Part shown: piece by piece, positions 1 to 8,238 of the stretch
Position numbering within the stretch: position 1 is the first letter of the stretch
Layout of the letters: each line of letters starts with the position of its first letter
The notes under the pieces: model-generated
Told to the model about the DNA's origin: nothing
Databases searched by the model: none
Seen by the model: the letters and a program-made list of their open reading frames with translations, nothing else
NCBI RefSeq assembly: GCF_031679605.1
Contig: NZ_CP117522.1
Location: 4,960,001 to 5,024,000 of the forward strand
Direction: 5' to 3'
Source of the DNA: Streptomyces luomodiensis
GTDB taxonomy: Bacteria; Actinomycetota; Actinomycetes; Streptomycetales; Streptomycetaceae
Length of the DNA stretch: 64,000 nt
Translations under genes and position numbers: made by a program

Positions 1-270
1 CGGGACGACCGCGGGAGCGGCCGGTGACGCGGGCGGGGGCGTCGACGGGGGCTGGGCGGGGGGCGCGGCCGACGGCGCGGGGTCGGCGGCGCCCGACGGC
101 CCTGCCGCATGCGGCGTGCCTATTGGCGCCTCCGGTGCGGCAGGCCGCCCGCCCGCGGTGGGTTCGTAGTCCGGCGCGGGCGGCACCGCCGGGTTCGGGT
201 GCGACGCCGGAGGGGCCGGATGCGGCCCGGGCGCGGGCGGAACGGCAGAGCCCTCGTTCTCGGTGCTCAC
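1..270 (-). CDS. N-terminal part of a Pro/Ala-rich protein, possibly a secreted trypsin-like serine protease (truncated by window edge)
   Basis: Only the first 90 codons lie in the window; the gene runs off the left edge. The start is a GTG at 270 with a strong GAGGAG Shine-Dalgarno six bases upstream, and it is divergent from the glycerophosphodiesterase gene. The visible part starts MSTENEGSAVPPAPG and is a low-complexity Pro/Ala/Gly region without a catalytic domain. In S. coelicolor the neighbour of the equivalent phosphodiesterase is, from memory, a membrane-anchored HtrA/trypsin-like protease with such a Pro-rich N-terminus. That identity is inferred from gene order only. What is seen directly is the start, its ribosome site and an open frame to base 1. 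Confidence 0.6.
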   Translation of the reverse strand, partial: MSTENEGSAVPPAPGPHPAPPASHPNPAVPPAPDYEPTAGGRPAAPEAPIGTPHAAGPSGAADPAPSAAPPAQPPSTPPPASPAAPAVVP

Positions 271-487
271 AGCTCTCTCCTCAGGTGCACGACAGATTTC
301 CTCGACGGCCCACGTGTACGTCTTACCGTCGTCAGCTTTTCCCACGGCGCGTCAGACCGCCGTAAGGAGCGGCGGCCCTGCGGACTACCACCCTTTATCC
401 CGGACAATTCGCCCTACCGCCATTCCGTGCGAACGAACGGAGGGGCCGCGTCCACCGGCTCACACCGGGCGGTGGCACCATAACGCG

Positions 488-1321
488 GTGACCTATGCGC
501 GCCCTGCCCGGGACAGCCGCCCCGGGCCGCACACCGTCTCCGTCGTGGCCCACCGCGGGGCCTCCGAGGACGCCCCGGAGCACACCCTGGCCGCCTACCG
601 TAAGGCGATCGAGGATGGCGCCGACGCCCTGGAATGCGATGTCCGGCTGACGGCCGACGGCCATCTCGTCTGCGTCCACGACCGCCGCGTCAACCGCACC
701 TCCAACGGCCGGGGCGCGGTCTCGGCACTGGAGCTGTCCGACCTGGCGGCCCTGGATTTCGGCTCATGGAAGGGCCGGACCACCGACAAGGAGGAGCCGG
801 ACCGCGACAGCCGCGACAGCACCTCCGTCCTCACCCTGGAACGACTCCTGGAGCTCGTCGCCGACGCCGGACGCCGCATCGAACTGGCGATCGAGACCAA
901 GCATCCCACACGGTGGGCGGGCCAAGTGGAGGACCGGCTGCTCGCGCTGCTGCGCCGCTTCGGCCTGGACACGCCGCCACCCGGCGCACCTTCACCCGTC
1001 CGTGTGATGAGCTTCTCAGCACGCTCGCTGAACCGGATCCGGAGCGGGGCCCCCGCCCTCCCCACCGTCTACCTGATGCAGTTCATGCTGCCGCGCCACC
1101 GGGACGGCCAGCTGCCGGCCGGGGTGCGGATCGCGGGGCCGAGCATCCGGATCGTACGGAACCACCCCGACTATGTGCTGCGGCTACAGCGCGCGGGGCA
1201 CCGAGTGCACGTATGGACCGTCGACGAACCGGAGGACGTCGAGCTGTGCGTCCGCCTCGGGGTCGACGCGCTGATCACCAATCGCCCCAAACGGGTGCTG
1301 TCCCAACTCGGACGCTCATAG
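488..1321 (+). CDS. Glycerophosphodiester phosphodiesterase
   Basis: 277-residue enzyme of the GDPD family (TIM-barrel). It hydrolyses glycerophosphodiesters released from phospholipids to sn-glycerol 3-phosphate and an alcohol. The metal/catalytic signature is clear: His22-Arg23-Gly near the start (VVAHRGAS), Glu49 and Asp51 in ECDVRLT, His64-Asp65 in VCVHDRR, and an IETKHP strand around residues 134-139. No signal peptide is visible, so it is probably cytoplasmic. The GTG at 488 is chosen because the longer open frame upstream is Arg/Pro-rich and does not resemble the family; the ribosome site is weak. No metal-site residue appears to be missing. Confidence 0.93.
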   Translation: MTYARPARDSRPGPHTVSVVAHRGASEDAPEHTLAAYRKAIEDGADALECDVRLTADGHLVCVHDRRVNRTSNGRGAVSALELSDLAALDFGSWKGRTTDKEEPDRDSRDSTSVLTLERLLELVADAGRRIELAIETKHPTRWAGQVEDRLLALLRRFGLDTPPPGAPSPVRVMSFSARSLNRIRSGAPALPTVYLMQFMLPRHRDGQLPAGVRIAGPSIRIVRNHPDYVLRLQRAGHRVHVWTVDEPEDVELCVRLGVDALITNRPKRVLSQLGRS

Positions 1322-1461
1322 TGGGCATTACAAGGCGTGCACCGGCGCGTTCGGTACGTATTCGATCGTGACGAGTGCGTCACACAATGCCACTTGGCCG
1401 GTTTCCGCTCCAGTGCCGCGGGGCATCCAACCCGTGGCGTGGGGCTAAGGAGGTCTCGGGG

Positions 1462-2112
1462 GTGGCATTGGTGGTGGCACGGCAGGTGCCGACGTCGTCG
1501 ACCATGGCCGTGCCCCATGGTCCTGCGGGCGTCCGCGCGGCAAGACAGTGGTTGCGTGGCGATTTGGGCAGGACTGGGGTATCGGATTCGGTCATAGACG
1601 ACGCTGTATTGATCCTTTCAGAACTACTCAGCAATGCGTGGCGACACGGCAGCCCTTGGCGTTCCGGCCATGGTGGCGGCACGGTCCGGGCGGCATGGAG
1701 TGTCGACGAAGACGATCGAGTGATGGTCGAAGTCACGGATGGCGGAGGACCCACAAGACCTCTTCCAGCCAATCCTTCGATCACCGCCCGCGGCGGCCGC
1801 GGGCTGAACATCATCATGTCGCTGGCCGAGGACTGGGGCGTGCGGGACGGCATCGGCGAAGTCACCGTATGGGCCCTTCTTCCGGCTGACGACAGTTTCT
1901 CCCGCCATGTCACGATTTCAACAGATCTCTCCCCCGCGCTGGGCGCGGAGCTGGCCTCCGGTCCGCGTCCGAGCCTCGACGCGAACGGCTCACGCCTCGA
2001 CGCGAACATCAACACGACCATCGACACGAACATCAACACGGATATCGACACGAACATCGATCCCGATTTCGATCGCGAGCTGGACTTCGCCGATCTGGAC
2101 GAGCTCGCGTAG
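1462..2112 (+). CDS. ATP-binding protein of the RsbW/anti-sigma kinase type
   Basis: 216-residue protein with a single GHKL/HATPase_c fold, like the many stand-alone RsbW-type kinases of Streptomyces that bind anti-anti-sigma or sigma partners. The N-box is at residues 53-61 (SELLSNAWR), the G1 box at 92-96 (TDGGG), and a Gly-rich ATP-lid segment near 110-114. A perfect AAGGAGG lies seven bases before the chosen GTG; an ATG 29 codons upstream has no such site. The last 40 residues form an Asn/Asp/Thr-rich tail made of repeated INT/IDTN steps ending in acidic residues, which is unusual for this family. No partner anti-anti-sigma gene is adjacent, so the target is unknown. Confidence 0.85.
   Translation: MALVVARQVPTSSTMAVPHGPAGVRAARQWLRGDLGRTGVSDSVIDDAVLILSELLSNAWRHGSPWRSGHGGGTVRAAWSVDEDDRVMVEVTDGGGPTRPLPANPSITARGGRGLNIIMSLAEDWGVRDGIGEVTVWALLPADDSFSRHVTISTDLSPALGAELASGPRPSLDANGSRLDANINTTIDTNINTDIDTNIDPDFDRELDFADLDELA
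2004..2069 (+). repeat. Short tandem repeats encoding the Ile-Asn/Asp-Thr-Asn tail
   Basis: Imperfect 9-12 bp units of the type ATCRACACGAAC recur about five times in frame and encode repeated Ile-Asp/Asn-Thr-Asn steps at the C-terminus of the RsbW-like ATPase. The AT content is higher than in flanking coding DNA. Confidence 0.6.
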
Positions 2113-2267
2113 CCGACGCGGCTCATGGAGCCGACGAGGTTCGGCCAAAGGGCTAGGCTCGCGCCCGTACCAGTCGTACGCGCCGTAAGGCACCGTCACG
2201 GCCGTACGCAGTCCGTCACGGGTGTACGAGCAAGCCCAGAGCCGCACGATCGGGAGACAGCCTCACC

Positions 2268-3236
2268 ATGGCCAAGAAGCGCCGCCCCCAGACGAAGGCC
2301 ACAGGCCCACAGGTCGCCAACGGCGAGATCCCTGTGGTGGGTGCGCGGGAGCCCTGCCCGTGCGGCTCGGGCCGTCGCTACAAAGCCTGTCACGGCCGGG
2401 AAGCCGCACACGCCGTCACCGAACTGGTGCAGCGCCCCTTCGAGGGGCTTCCCGGCGAATGCGACTGGGTGGCCCTGCGCGAGCTGGTGCCCGCCGCCAC
2501 CGTCGAGCTGACCCTCGCCGAGGGACTGCCCGAGGGGGTTCCGTCGGTCACGCTCGCGACCGTGCTGCCCATGGCATGGCCCGCGCTGCGCCGCGACAAC
2601 GGCGCCGTGCTGCTCGGCCTGCAGAACGACACGCCCTCCGGCGACATCAGCCGGGACCTGGCCGACACCCTGCGCCGGGCGCTGACCGCCGAGCCGGGCA
2701 GCCCGGTGGCCGCCGAGCGGGCTCCGGGCGACGGTCCGCGACTCCAGGATCTGCTCGACCCGAAGGGCACTTTCTCGCCGACCCTGCACGAGGGGTTCGA
2801 GTTCTGGCTCGAGGACGCCGCGAACGCGACCGGAGAGGTCGCCGCGTCGCTGGAGCGGGCCAACGCGGCCGCGATCCCCACCGTCCGGCTCACCGGCGTG
2901 GAGGCCGCCTACTGGTGCGAGACGCCCGAGAAGAACCACCTGCGCTGGGTGATGTCCCACCCCGAGGAGAAGCTGCTCGACGCGCTCGCCCGGCTGCACG
3001 CCGCGGGCGCCTCCTCGCTCGGTGAGAACACCCGGCTGGTGGGCTCCTTCCGGGCCCACGGGCTCACGGTGCCGGTATGGGACCTGCCACGCGGGATGAG
3101 CGCCGAGGACACCGAGAAGCCGGCCGTGGACCTCGCCGAGCGGCTCGCGGAGGCGCTCGCCTCCGACGCCCCGCTGACGCCCGAGCAGCGGCGCGCCCGG
3201 GGCGGACTCACCAACCGTCAGGTGACGCTGAGCTGA
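2268..3236 (+). CDS. SEC-C motif protein, DUF5926 family
   Basis: 322 residues. A short basic N-terminus is followed by a zinc-binding SEC-C motif, Cys30-x-Cys32-x8-Cys41-His42 (CPCGSGRRYKACHG), the element SecA uses to bind zinc. The remainder matches the actinobacterial DUF5926 family, whose function is not established. Transmembrane segments and a signal peptide are absent, so a cytosolic location is likely. The start ATG follows a GGGAGACAG ribosome site. The gene is monocistronic: it converges with the prim-pol-like gene across a 450-bp spacer. Confidence 0.9.
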   Translation: MAKKRRPQTKATGPQVANGEIPVVGAREPCPCGSGRRYKACHGREAAHAVTELVQRPFEGLPGECDWVALRELVPAATVELTLAEGLPEGVPSVTLATVLPMAWPALRRDNGAVLLGLQNDTPSGDISRDLADTLRRALTAEPGSPVAAERAPGDGPRLQDLLDPKGTFSPTLHEGFEFWLEDAANATGEVAASLERANAAAIPTVRLTGVEAAYWCETPEKNHLRWVMSHPEEKLLDALARLHAAGASSLGENTRLVGSFRAHGLTVPVWDLPRGMSAEDTEKPAVDLAERLAEALASDAPLTPEQRRARGGLTNRQVTLS

Positions 3237-3420
3237 CCGTCACCTGAGGGCCGGAGGGGGCCGACGGGACATGTGACACTGCTCACAACTTACCGTTACG
3301 CCCTGCAAATAGGCGTCCGGAAATCCGCGATCGAATTTGCTAACGGCCGATCTCTTGTTACGGTTCTAAAAGCCCGGTCGCTGGTGCATCCCCCGTCGCC
3401 AGCGACCGGGCGCTTCCATG
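3237..3420 (+). ncRNA. Candidate small RNA or leaderless transcript ending in a strong hairpin
   Basis: About 130 bp of unusually AT-rich sequence for this genome (3285-3370) runs into a near-perfect 13-bp GC stem at 3372-3411. No open frame is evident. This could be a small non-coding RNA with its own terminator, or simply the 3' UTR and terminator of the DUF5926 gene. No promoter was firmly identified. Confidence 0.3.
3372..3411 (+). terminator. Hairpin terminator downstream of the DUF5926 gene
   Basis: GCCCGGTCGCTGG (3372-3384) pairs perfectly with CCAGCGACCGGGC (3399-3411) around a 14-base loop. There is no U-tract, as is usual in Streptomyces. It could serve both converging genes. Confidence 0.75.
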
Positions 3421-3480
3421 TCCGCGTCCGGACGGTGTCACGAAGCGCTGGTGGCGGACCAACGGACGTCAGCACCGCGG

Positions 3481-3538
3481 GAGTTGCTCCCGGAAGCGGC
3501 AGTTGCTCAGGAAGCGGTAGTTGCTCCCGGAACGCGAA
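3481..3538. repeat. Three-copy 18-19 bp tandem repeat in the intergenic spacer
   Basis: The unit AGTTGCTCCCGGAAGCGG occurs at 3481-3499, 3500-3517 and 3518-3535 with one-base differences, followed by decayed CGGAACGCG units to about 3575. It lies between the convergent DUF5926 and prim-pol-like genes. No coding role is seen. Confidence 0.7.
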
Positions 3539-3689
3539 ACGCCGAAACGCGAATCCCGGAACGCGGAGTCAGGAGCCCGGAGCCCAAAGCGCGGGCAGTC
3601 GCCTCCCCGCCCTCCGAGCCCCACACGAGCCCCACACACCCGAGCGTCGCGATCAGCGGGCCCCGAACCCCCGCGCCCGGGGCCCGCCC

Positions 3690-4364
3690 TCAGTAGGCGA
3701 GCCGGCTGCCCCCGTCGGGCGCGCTGGTGCTCGCCTCGACCAAGGCGTCCACCACCGTGGCCACCTGAGGCAGCCAGGGCCGCCCGGAGCGGCGCAGCGG
3801 CGGCCGCTCCCAGCGCACCCGCCCGAGGCCCGTCTGCGACGGCGGCAGCACCACATAGCCGCCCTCGCCGTGGAACCGCAGCGAGCTGGGCACCCAGTCC
3901 TTCTGGTGCAGAAGCTCGCCGAGCTCTTCCAGGGAGTACGGCTCCACCAGCAGCGACCAGCGGGTGGGCGTGGCGACCACCGGGCCGAGCCGTATGCCCG
4001 CCCGGTCGAAGACCGCCAGCGCCCGCGCTCCGGCGACCGCGGGCAGGCTCACCGCGCACGGCGCGTGGCCGCCAGTGGCCAGCAGGAGGGGCGCGGTGGG
4101 CCGGTTGGTCCACCACCAGCGCACCATGCGCGCGTCGGTGGTGGCGGCCAGGAGGACGGGATCGAACGGATGACCGCCTGGGACCGCGCACTCCGGATCG
4201 GGGCAGCCGCACACCCGGAGTCGTCCGCCGCCGGCCCTGAGGCCGACACCCGGGACCACGGGCCACTGCCACTCGGTGGCGCAGGTGAGCGCCGCGCGCA
4301 GCAACGGCGACCGCGCGCCGCGCCGCAGCGAGAACTTGCGTCGCCTTCCGAGGATCTCGCGCAT
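3690..4364 (-). CDS. Bifunctional primase/polymerase N-terminal-like protein
   Basis: 224 residues. The sequence (starting MREILGRRRKFSL, with CATEWQWPVVPG, DARMVRWWWTNRP and SSLRFHGEGGYVVLPPSQT) matches the stand-alone actinobacterial proteins annotated as bifunctional DNA primase/polymerase N-terminal (prim-pol) domain. These are shorter than plasmid primases and lack a helicase domain; whether they make primers is not known. The ATG at 4364 is preceded by AAAGGA at suboptimal spacing; an upstream in-frame ATG at 4436 would add a segment encoded by the 12-bp promoter repeats and is rejected. Cys residues CGCPDPEC suggest a metal site. The gene is a single unit with its own repeat-containing promoter region. 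Confidence 0.8.
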   Translation of the reverse strand: MREILGRRRKFSLRRGARSPLLRAALTCATEWQWPVVPGVGLRAGGGRLRVCGCPDPECAVPGGHPFDPVLLAATTDARMVRWWWTNRPTAPLLLATGGHAPCAVSLPAVAGARALAVFDRAGIRLGPVVATPTRWSLLVEPYSLEELGELLHQKDWVPSSLRFHGEGGYVVLPPSQTGLGRVRWERPPLRRSGRPWLPQVATVVDALVEASTSAPDGGSRLAY

Positions 4365-4900
4365 GAGCGCTCGTTCCTTTCCGTTAACGCCGAGGGCTGT
4401 CCGTCGCACTACATGGCACTTCAGATGGCACTTCACTTGGCACTACGTGGCGCTGTCCGGCATCGTTCGGCCCGTCACAGCAGGTGGATCACAAGTCACT
4501 GCGCGTACAAGGCAGCGCATCACGCCGCAGGCCGGGCGTGGAACCTGGCGAGGGGTGGCGGGCGCATGGCGCTTGCCGTCCTGGTTGGTGCCTTCCTCGC
4601 CACTCGGGGATGGGCACGGCCGTCGTCGTGTATGACGCCTGGACCGGCCGCAGGGTTCCGGGACGATCCGAACTGCCCCTGTCCCTCTCCGATGTGTACC
4701 CGTCGCGGTGAAGACGACGCGCTGTGGAACGACGTCAGTCGACCGCGACGGACGGGCGTAATGACTTTTTTTCGGCCAAGTTCAATTCCCCACAGACACC
4801 AACAAGACCACCGGGACGATGCTGGACATCGCATCTGCGGTCCGTTACATCTGGAGACAGTAGCGGCACAGTAGCGGCGCAGCACGACAGGGGGTTTGCG
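4365..4900. promoter_or_regulatory. Divergent intergenic region between prim-pol-like gene and SpoIIE-type phosphatase
   Basis: 536 bp with no convincing gene. It holds five GGCACT-like hexamers (4405-4454) close to the minus-strand gene. It also has an AT-rich stretch at 4757-4800, which probably contains the phosphatase promoter, and a duplicated CAGTAGCGGC at 4858-4880 just upstream of the phosphatase leader peptide. Confidence 0.45.
4405..4454. repeat. Iteron-like GGCACT hexamers with 10/12-bp spacing
   Basis: Hexamers start at 4405 (CGCACT), 4415, 4427 and 4439 (all GGCACT) and 4449 (GGCGCT). The three central copies lie in perfect 12-bp register, with units such as ATGGCACTTCAG. They sit 41-90 bp upstream of the prim-pol-like start, as an operator or iteron would. 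Confidence 0.6.
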
Positions 4901-4948
4901 ATGCTATTGAGCGAGCCGGACCCGGCGGGTGAAAGCAGCGGGCCATGA
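4901..4948 (+). CDS. 15-residue leader peptide overlapping the phosphatase start
   Basis: The ORF MLLSEPDPAGESSGP starts with ATG at 4901 behind a good AGGGGG ribosome site seven bases upstream. It stops with TGA at 4946-4948, overlapping the phosphatase ATG in an ATGA junction. The phosphatase itself has only a weak ribosome site (GAAAG), so this mini-ORF may load ribosomes for it by coupling. A role as an attenuating or coupling leader is inference. Confidence 0.45.
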   Translation: MLLSEPDPAGESSGP

Positions 4949-6648
4949 ACTCGCCCCACGCGCCGAAAGTGGCTGGAATCGATCCTTCCCTCCCTGCGCC
5001 CACGCAAACTGCCGATCCGATCACTCCGCCCCTGGCCGCGCCCAACTCCGGTGTCCAGGACCGGCTCGCGGGCTGGGTCTCGGATCTCACCACCCTTCAT
5101 GAGCTCACCGAGCGGCTGGTCCGGACCGTCACGCTCGAGGACGCGCTCCATGAACTGCTGCGCGCGGGCGCGGCCCTGGTCGGCGCCCGGCGCGGACTCG
5201 TCGCGCTGGAACCGGCCGACGGGCTCGGCCCGGTGACCACCGTGGGGCTGGGACTCGGCCACGCCGACCTCGGCCAGATCGAGACCATCCCGCGCGGCTC
5301 CGCCTCCGCCGGTCATCTCCTCGACGGACTGCCCGAACCGGGACCGGGCGGTGAGCGGCGCGCCGAGGTCACGCACCCCGACATCGCGAGCGAGGCCGAC
5401 CTCGACCCGCGCCACCGCGAGGTGGCCGCACGGCTCGGCTTCTCCGCGAGCTACGCCGTACCCCTGGACCCATTCCGGACCGACCCCTGGACCGCGCCCG
5501 GCCTCACCGCCATCCCCGCGCCCGCCCCCGACGCGGACCGCGCCGGCGTCGACGCCCCTGCGAGCCTCGGCTCCCCCACGGGCGCGGGCGACCACCTGGC
5601 CCCCGGCACCTGCGACACCGCGAGTGCGCCCGGCACCGGCCACGGGCGCGGCGCCACGCCCTCCGCCGCGCACCCGTCCGGGCTCGCCGCCGCCATGGGC
5701 ACCGGCGGCCCCTCCGGGCGGCTCGGCGGGGCCGCCTGGCTGTACGACGAGCCCGCCGAGCCCGGGGAGCGCCAGCGCCACCTCGTGGGGCTGTACTGCC
5801 GCTACGCCACCGCGCACATCGCCCGGCTGATCGAGCTCTCCCGCGCTCGCGCCGCCGTCGCCACCGTCCAGGAGGAGCTGTTGCCCACCCGGCTGCCCCG
5901 GGTCCCCGGGGTGCGCCTCGCCGTCCGCCACCACCCCGGTCCGCGCGGCGGCGGGGACTGGTACGACGCGCTGCCGCTGCCGGACGGGGCGCTCGGGCTC
6001 TCGGTCGGCGGAGTCACCGGCTCCGGCCCGAGCGCCGTCGTCGCGATGGGGCGGCTGCGGTCCTCGCTGCGGGCGTACGCCGTGATGGAGGGCGAGGACC
6101 CGGTCGCCGTCCTGTCCGACCTGGAGCTGCTGCTGCGGCTCACCGAGCCCGCCCGTTCCGCGACCGCCCTGTTCGCCTACTGCGAGCCCGGGACGCGCAG
6201 AGTGGTGCTGGCCGGGGCCGGGCACTGCCCGCCGCTGCTCACCGGGGAGCGGCGCACCGAGTTCGTGGAGACCACCCTGTCCGCGCCGCTGGGGATGCTC
6301 TCGTGCTGGGAGGCGCCCAGCGTCGAGATCGAGCCGTCCTCGGGAGAAACGCTCCTCTTCTACAGCGACGGACTGCTGCACCGCACCGGGGAGCCGATGG
6401 ACCGGGCCTTCGCCCGGCTGCACACGGCGGCGGCGAGCGCCCCCAAGGGCGTCCGGGGCGATCCGGACGCCCTCGCCGACCATGTGCTCCGTACGGTCCT
6501 CCCCGACGGAACCGACGGAACCGACGGAACCGGTGGAACCGGCGGAACCGATGGTCCCGACGGTCCCGGCGGCCGGGCGGCACCCGTGGGGCGGCCCTCG
6601 GAGGACGGCACCGAGGACCTCGTCCTGCTCGTGGCCCACTTCGACTGA
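4945..6648 (+). CDS. GAF-domain PP2C/SpoIIE-type phosphatase with altered metal site
   Basis: 567 residues. A GAF-like sensory region spans roughly 40-295 and is interrupted by a 75-residue Pro/Ala linker (about 180-255). An RsbU/SpoIIE phosphatase domain covers 305-565. These enzymes dephosphorylate anti-anti-sigma factors. Motif 1 is intact (GGDWYD, 336-341), as are Asp475 in FYSDG and the final EDLVLLV strand. The normally invariant GDV-x-G-x-G metal motif reads GGVTGSG (355-361), so the metal-binding Asp is Gly356. A Gly/Thr/Asp repeat (511-535) interrupts the C-terminal part. The protein may be catalytically weakened or a pseudophosphatase. Two RsbW-like ATPases lie within 6 kb, but no substrate gene is adjacent. 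Confidence 0.88.
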   Translation: MNSPHAPKVAGIDPSLPAPTQTADPITPPLAAPNSGVQDRLAGWVSDLTTLHELTERLVRTVTLEDALHELLRAGAALVGARRGLVALEPADGLGPVTTVGLGLGHADLGQIETIPRGSASAGHLLDGLPEPGPGGERRAEVTHPDIASEADLDPRHREVAARLGFSASYAVPLDPFRTDPWTAPGLTAIPAPAPDADRAGVDAPASLGSPTGAGDHLAPGTCDTASAPGTGHGRGATPSAAHPSGLAAAMGTGGPSGRLGGAAWLYDEPAEPGERQRHLVGLYCRYATAHIARLIELSRARAAVATVQEELLPTRLPRVPGVRLAVRHHPGPRGGGDWYDALPLPDGALGLSVGGVTGSGPSAVVAMGRLRSSLRAYAVMEGEDPVAVLSDLELLLRLTEPARSATALFAYCEPGTRRVVLAGAGHCPPLLTGERRTEFVETTLSAPLGMLSCWEAPSVEIEPSSGETLLFYSDGLLHRTGEPMDRAFARLHTAAASAPKGVRGDPDALADHVLRTVLPDGTDGTDGTGGTGGTDGPDGPGGRAAPVGRPSEDGTEDLVLLVAHFD

Positions 6649-6771
6649 GGCTCCGGGGCTCCGCAGGGCTCCCCGGGGCCTCCTCGATGCTGCGGACCCG
6701 GAGCTTGGGACCCTCCCGGCCGCCGTGCCCCCGCACATACGATGGGAGGGGTCCAGTGCGAGGAGGATGAC

Positions 6772-8238
6772 GTGACCGAGGAGCCCACTCCCGAAGCCCC
6801 GGCGACCCCGGAAGGCGAGGAGCCCATCAAGCAGCGGAAGAACGGCCTCTACCCCGGCCTTTCCGACGAGCTCACCGCGAACATGAGGTCCGGCTGGGCG
6901 GACACCGAGCTGCACGACCTGGAGCCCGTCGAACAGGCCCCGCACACCGCCCGCCGCCGCGCCGCGCTCTCCACGCGCTTCCCCGGCGAGCGCCTGGTCA
7001 TCCCCGCGGGCAACCTCCGCACCCGCTCCAACGACACGGACTACAGCTTCCGCGCCTCGACCGAGTACGCGTACCTCACCGGCGACCAGTCCGAGGACGG
7101 TGTGCTGGTGCTGGAGCCCGAGGCGGGCGGCGGCCACACCGCGACGCTGTATGTGCTGCCGCGCTCCAACCGGGAGAACGGCGAGTTCTGGCTGGACGGC
7201 CACGGCGAGCTGTGGGTCGGCCGCCGGTACAGCCTTACGGAGGCCGAGAAGCGGCTTGGCCTGCCCGCCAAGGACGTGCGCAAGCTGGCCGACGAGCTCA
7301 GGGCCGCGACCGGCCCGGTCCGTATCGTGCGCGGCCACGACGCCGCGCTGGAGGCCGCCCTGACCGACAAGGTCACCGGTGAGCGCGACGAGGAGCTGCG
7401 GGTCTTCCTCAGCGAGCAGCGCCTGATCAAGGACGAGTTCGAGATCGGGCAGCTACAGGCGGCCGTCGACTCGACGGTCCGCGGCTTCGAGGACGTCGTC
7501 AGGGTGCTGGACAAGGCGCAGGCGACCTCCGAGCGCTATATCGAAGGAACGTTCTTCCTCCGGGCCCGGGTCGAGGGCAACGACGTCGGCTACGGCTCGA
7601 TCTGCGCCTCGGGCCCGCATGCCACCACCCTGCACTGGGTGCGCAACGACGGCCCGGTCCGCGCCGGCGATCTCCTCCTCCTGGACGCGGGCGTGGAGAC
7701 CACCACCCTCTACACCGCCGACGTCACCCGCACCCTGCCGGTGAACGGCACCTACAGCCCGTTGCAGCGCAAGATCTACGAGGCGGTGTACGAGGCGCAG
7801 GAGGCGGGCATCGCCGCCGTCCGGCCGGGGGCGAAGTACCGCGACTTCCACGACGCCGCCCAGCGCGTCCTCGCCACCAGGCTCGTCGAGTGGGGCCTGG
7901 TCGAGGGCCCGGTCGAGCGGGTGCTGGAGCTGGGGCTACAGCGCCGCTGGACGCTGCACGGCACCGGCCACATGCTCGGCATGGACGTCCACGACTGCGC
8001 CGTGGCCCGTACCGAGACCTATGTGGACGGCACCCTGGAGCCCGGTATGTGCCTGACGGTCGAGCCAGGTCTGTACTTCCAGCCCGACGACCTGACCGTG
8101 CCCGAGGAGTACCGGGGCATCGGCGTCCGGATCGAGGACGACGTCCTGGTGACGGAGGACGGCAACCGCGTGCTGTCGGCCGCGCTGCCGCGGACCGCCG
8201 ACGACGTCGAGGCGTGGATGGCCCGCCTGACCGCCTGA
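6772..8238 (+). CDS. pepP: Xaa-Pro aminopeptidase (aminopeptidase P, M24B)
   Basis: 488-residue cytosolic metallopeptidase that removes N-terminal residues preceding proline. An N-terminal AMP_N domain (about 55-200) is followed by the pita-bread M24 domain. The five dinuclear-metal ligands are all visible: Asp305 and Asp317 (LLDAGVE, TADVTRT), His400 (HGTGHMLG), Glu431 (TVEPGLY) and Glu455 (RIEDDVLV). The GTG at 6772 is used because AGGAGG sits five bases upstream. An ATG ten codons earlier lies in front of that site. Length and domain order are normal for Streptomyces PepP. A GC hairpin terminates it. Confidence 0.96.
   Translation: MTEEPTPEAPATPEGEEPIKQRKNGLYPGLSDELTANMRSGWADTELHDLEPVEQAPHTARRRAALSTRFPGERLVIPAGNLRTRSNDTDYSFRASTEYAYLTGDQSEDGVLVLEPEAGGGHTATLYVLPRSNRENGEFWLDGHGELWVGRRYSLTEAEKRLGLPAKDVRKLADELRAATGPVRIVRGHDAALEAALTDKVTGERDEELRVFLSEQRLIKDEFEIGQLQAAVDSTVRGFEDVVRVLDKAQATSERYIEGTFFLRARVEGNDVGYGSICASGPHATTLHWVRNDGPVRAGDLLLLDAGVETTTLYTADVTRTLPVNGTYSPLQRKIYEAVYEAQEAGIAAVRPGAKYRDFHDAAQRVLATRLVEWGLVEGPVERVLELGLQRRWTLHGTGHMLGMDVHDCAVARTETYVDGTLEPGMCLTVEPGLYFQPDDLTVPEEYRGIGVRIEDDVLVTEDGNRVLSAALPRTADDVEAWMARLTA

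Noticed and set aside
4735..7338. 867-codon minus-strand frame opposite the phosphatase and pepP
   Set aside because: GC-rich shadow; Gly/Arg-rich with no recognisable domain.
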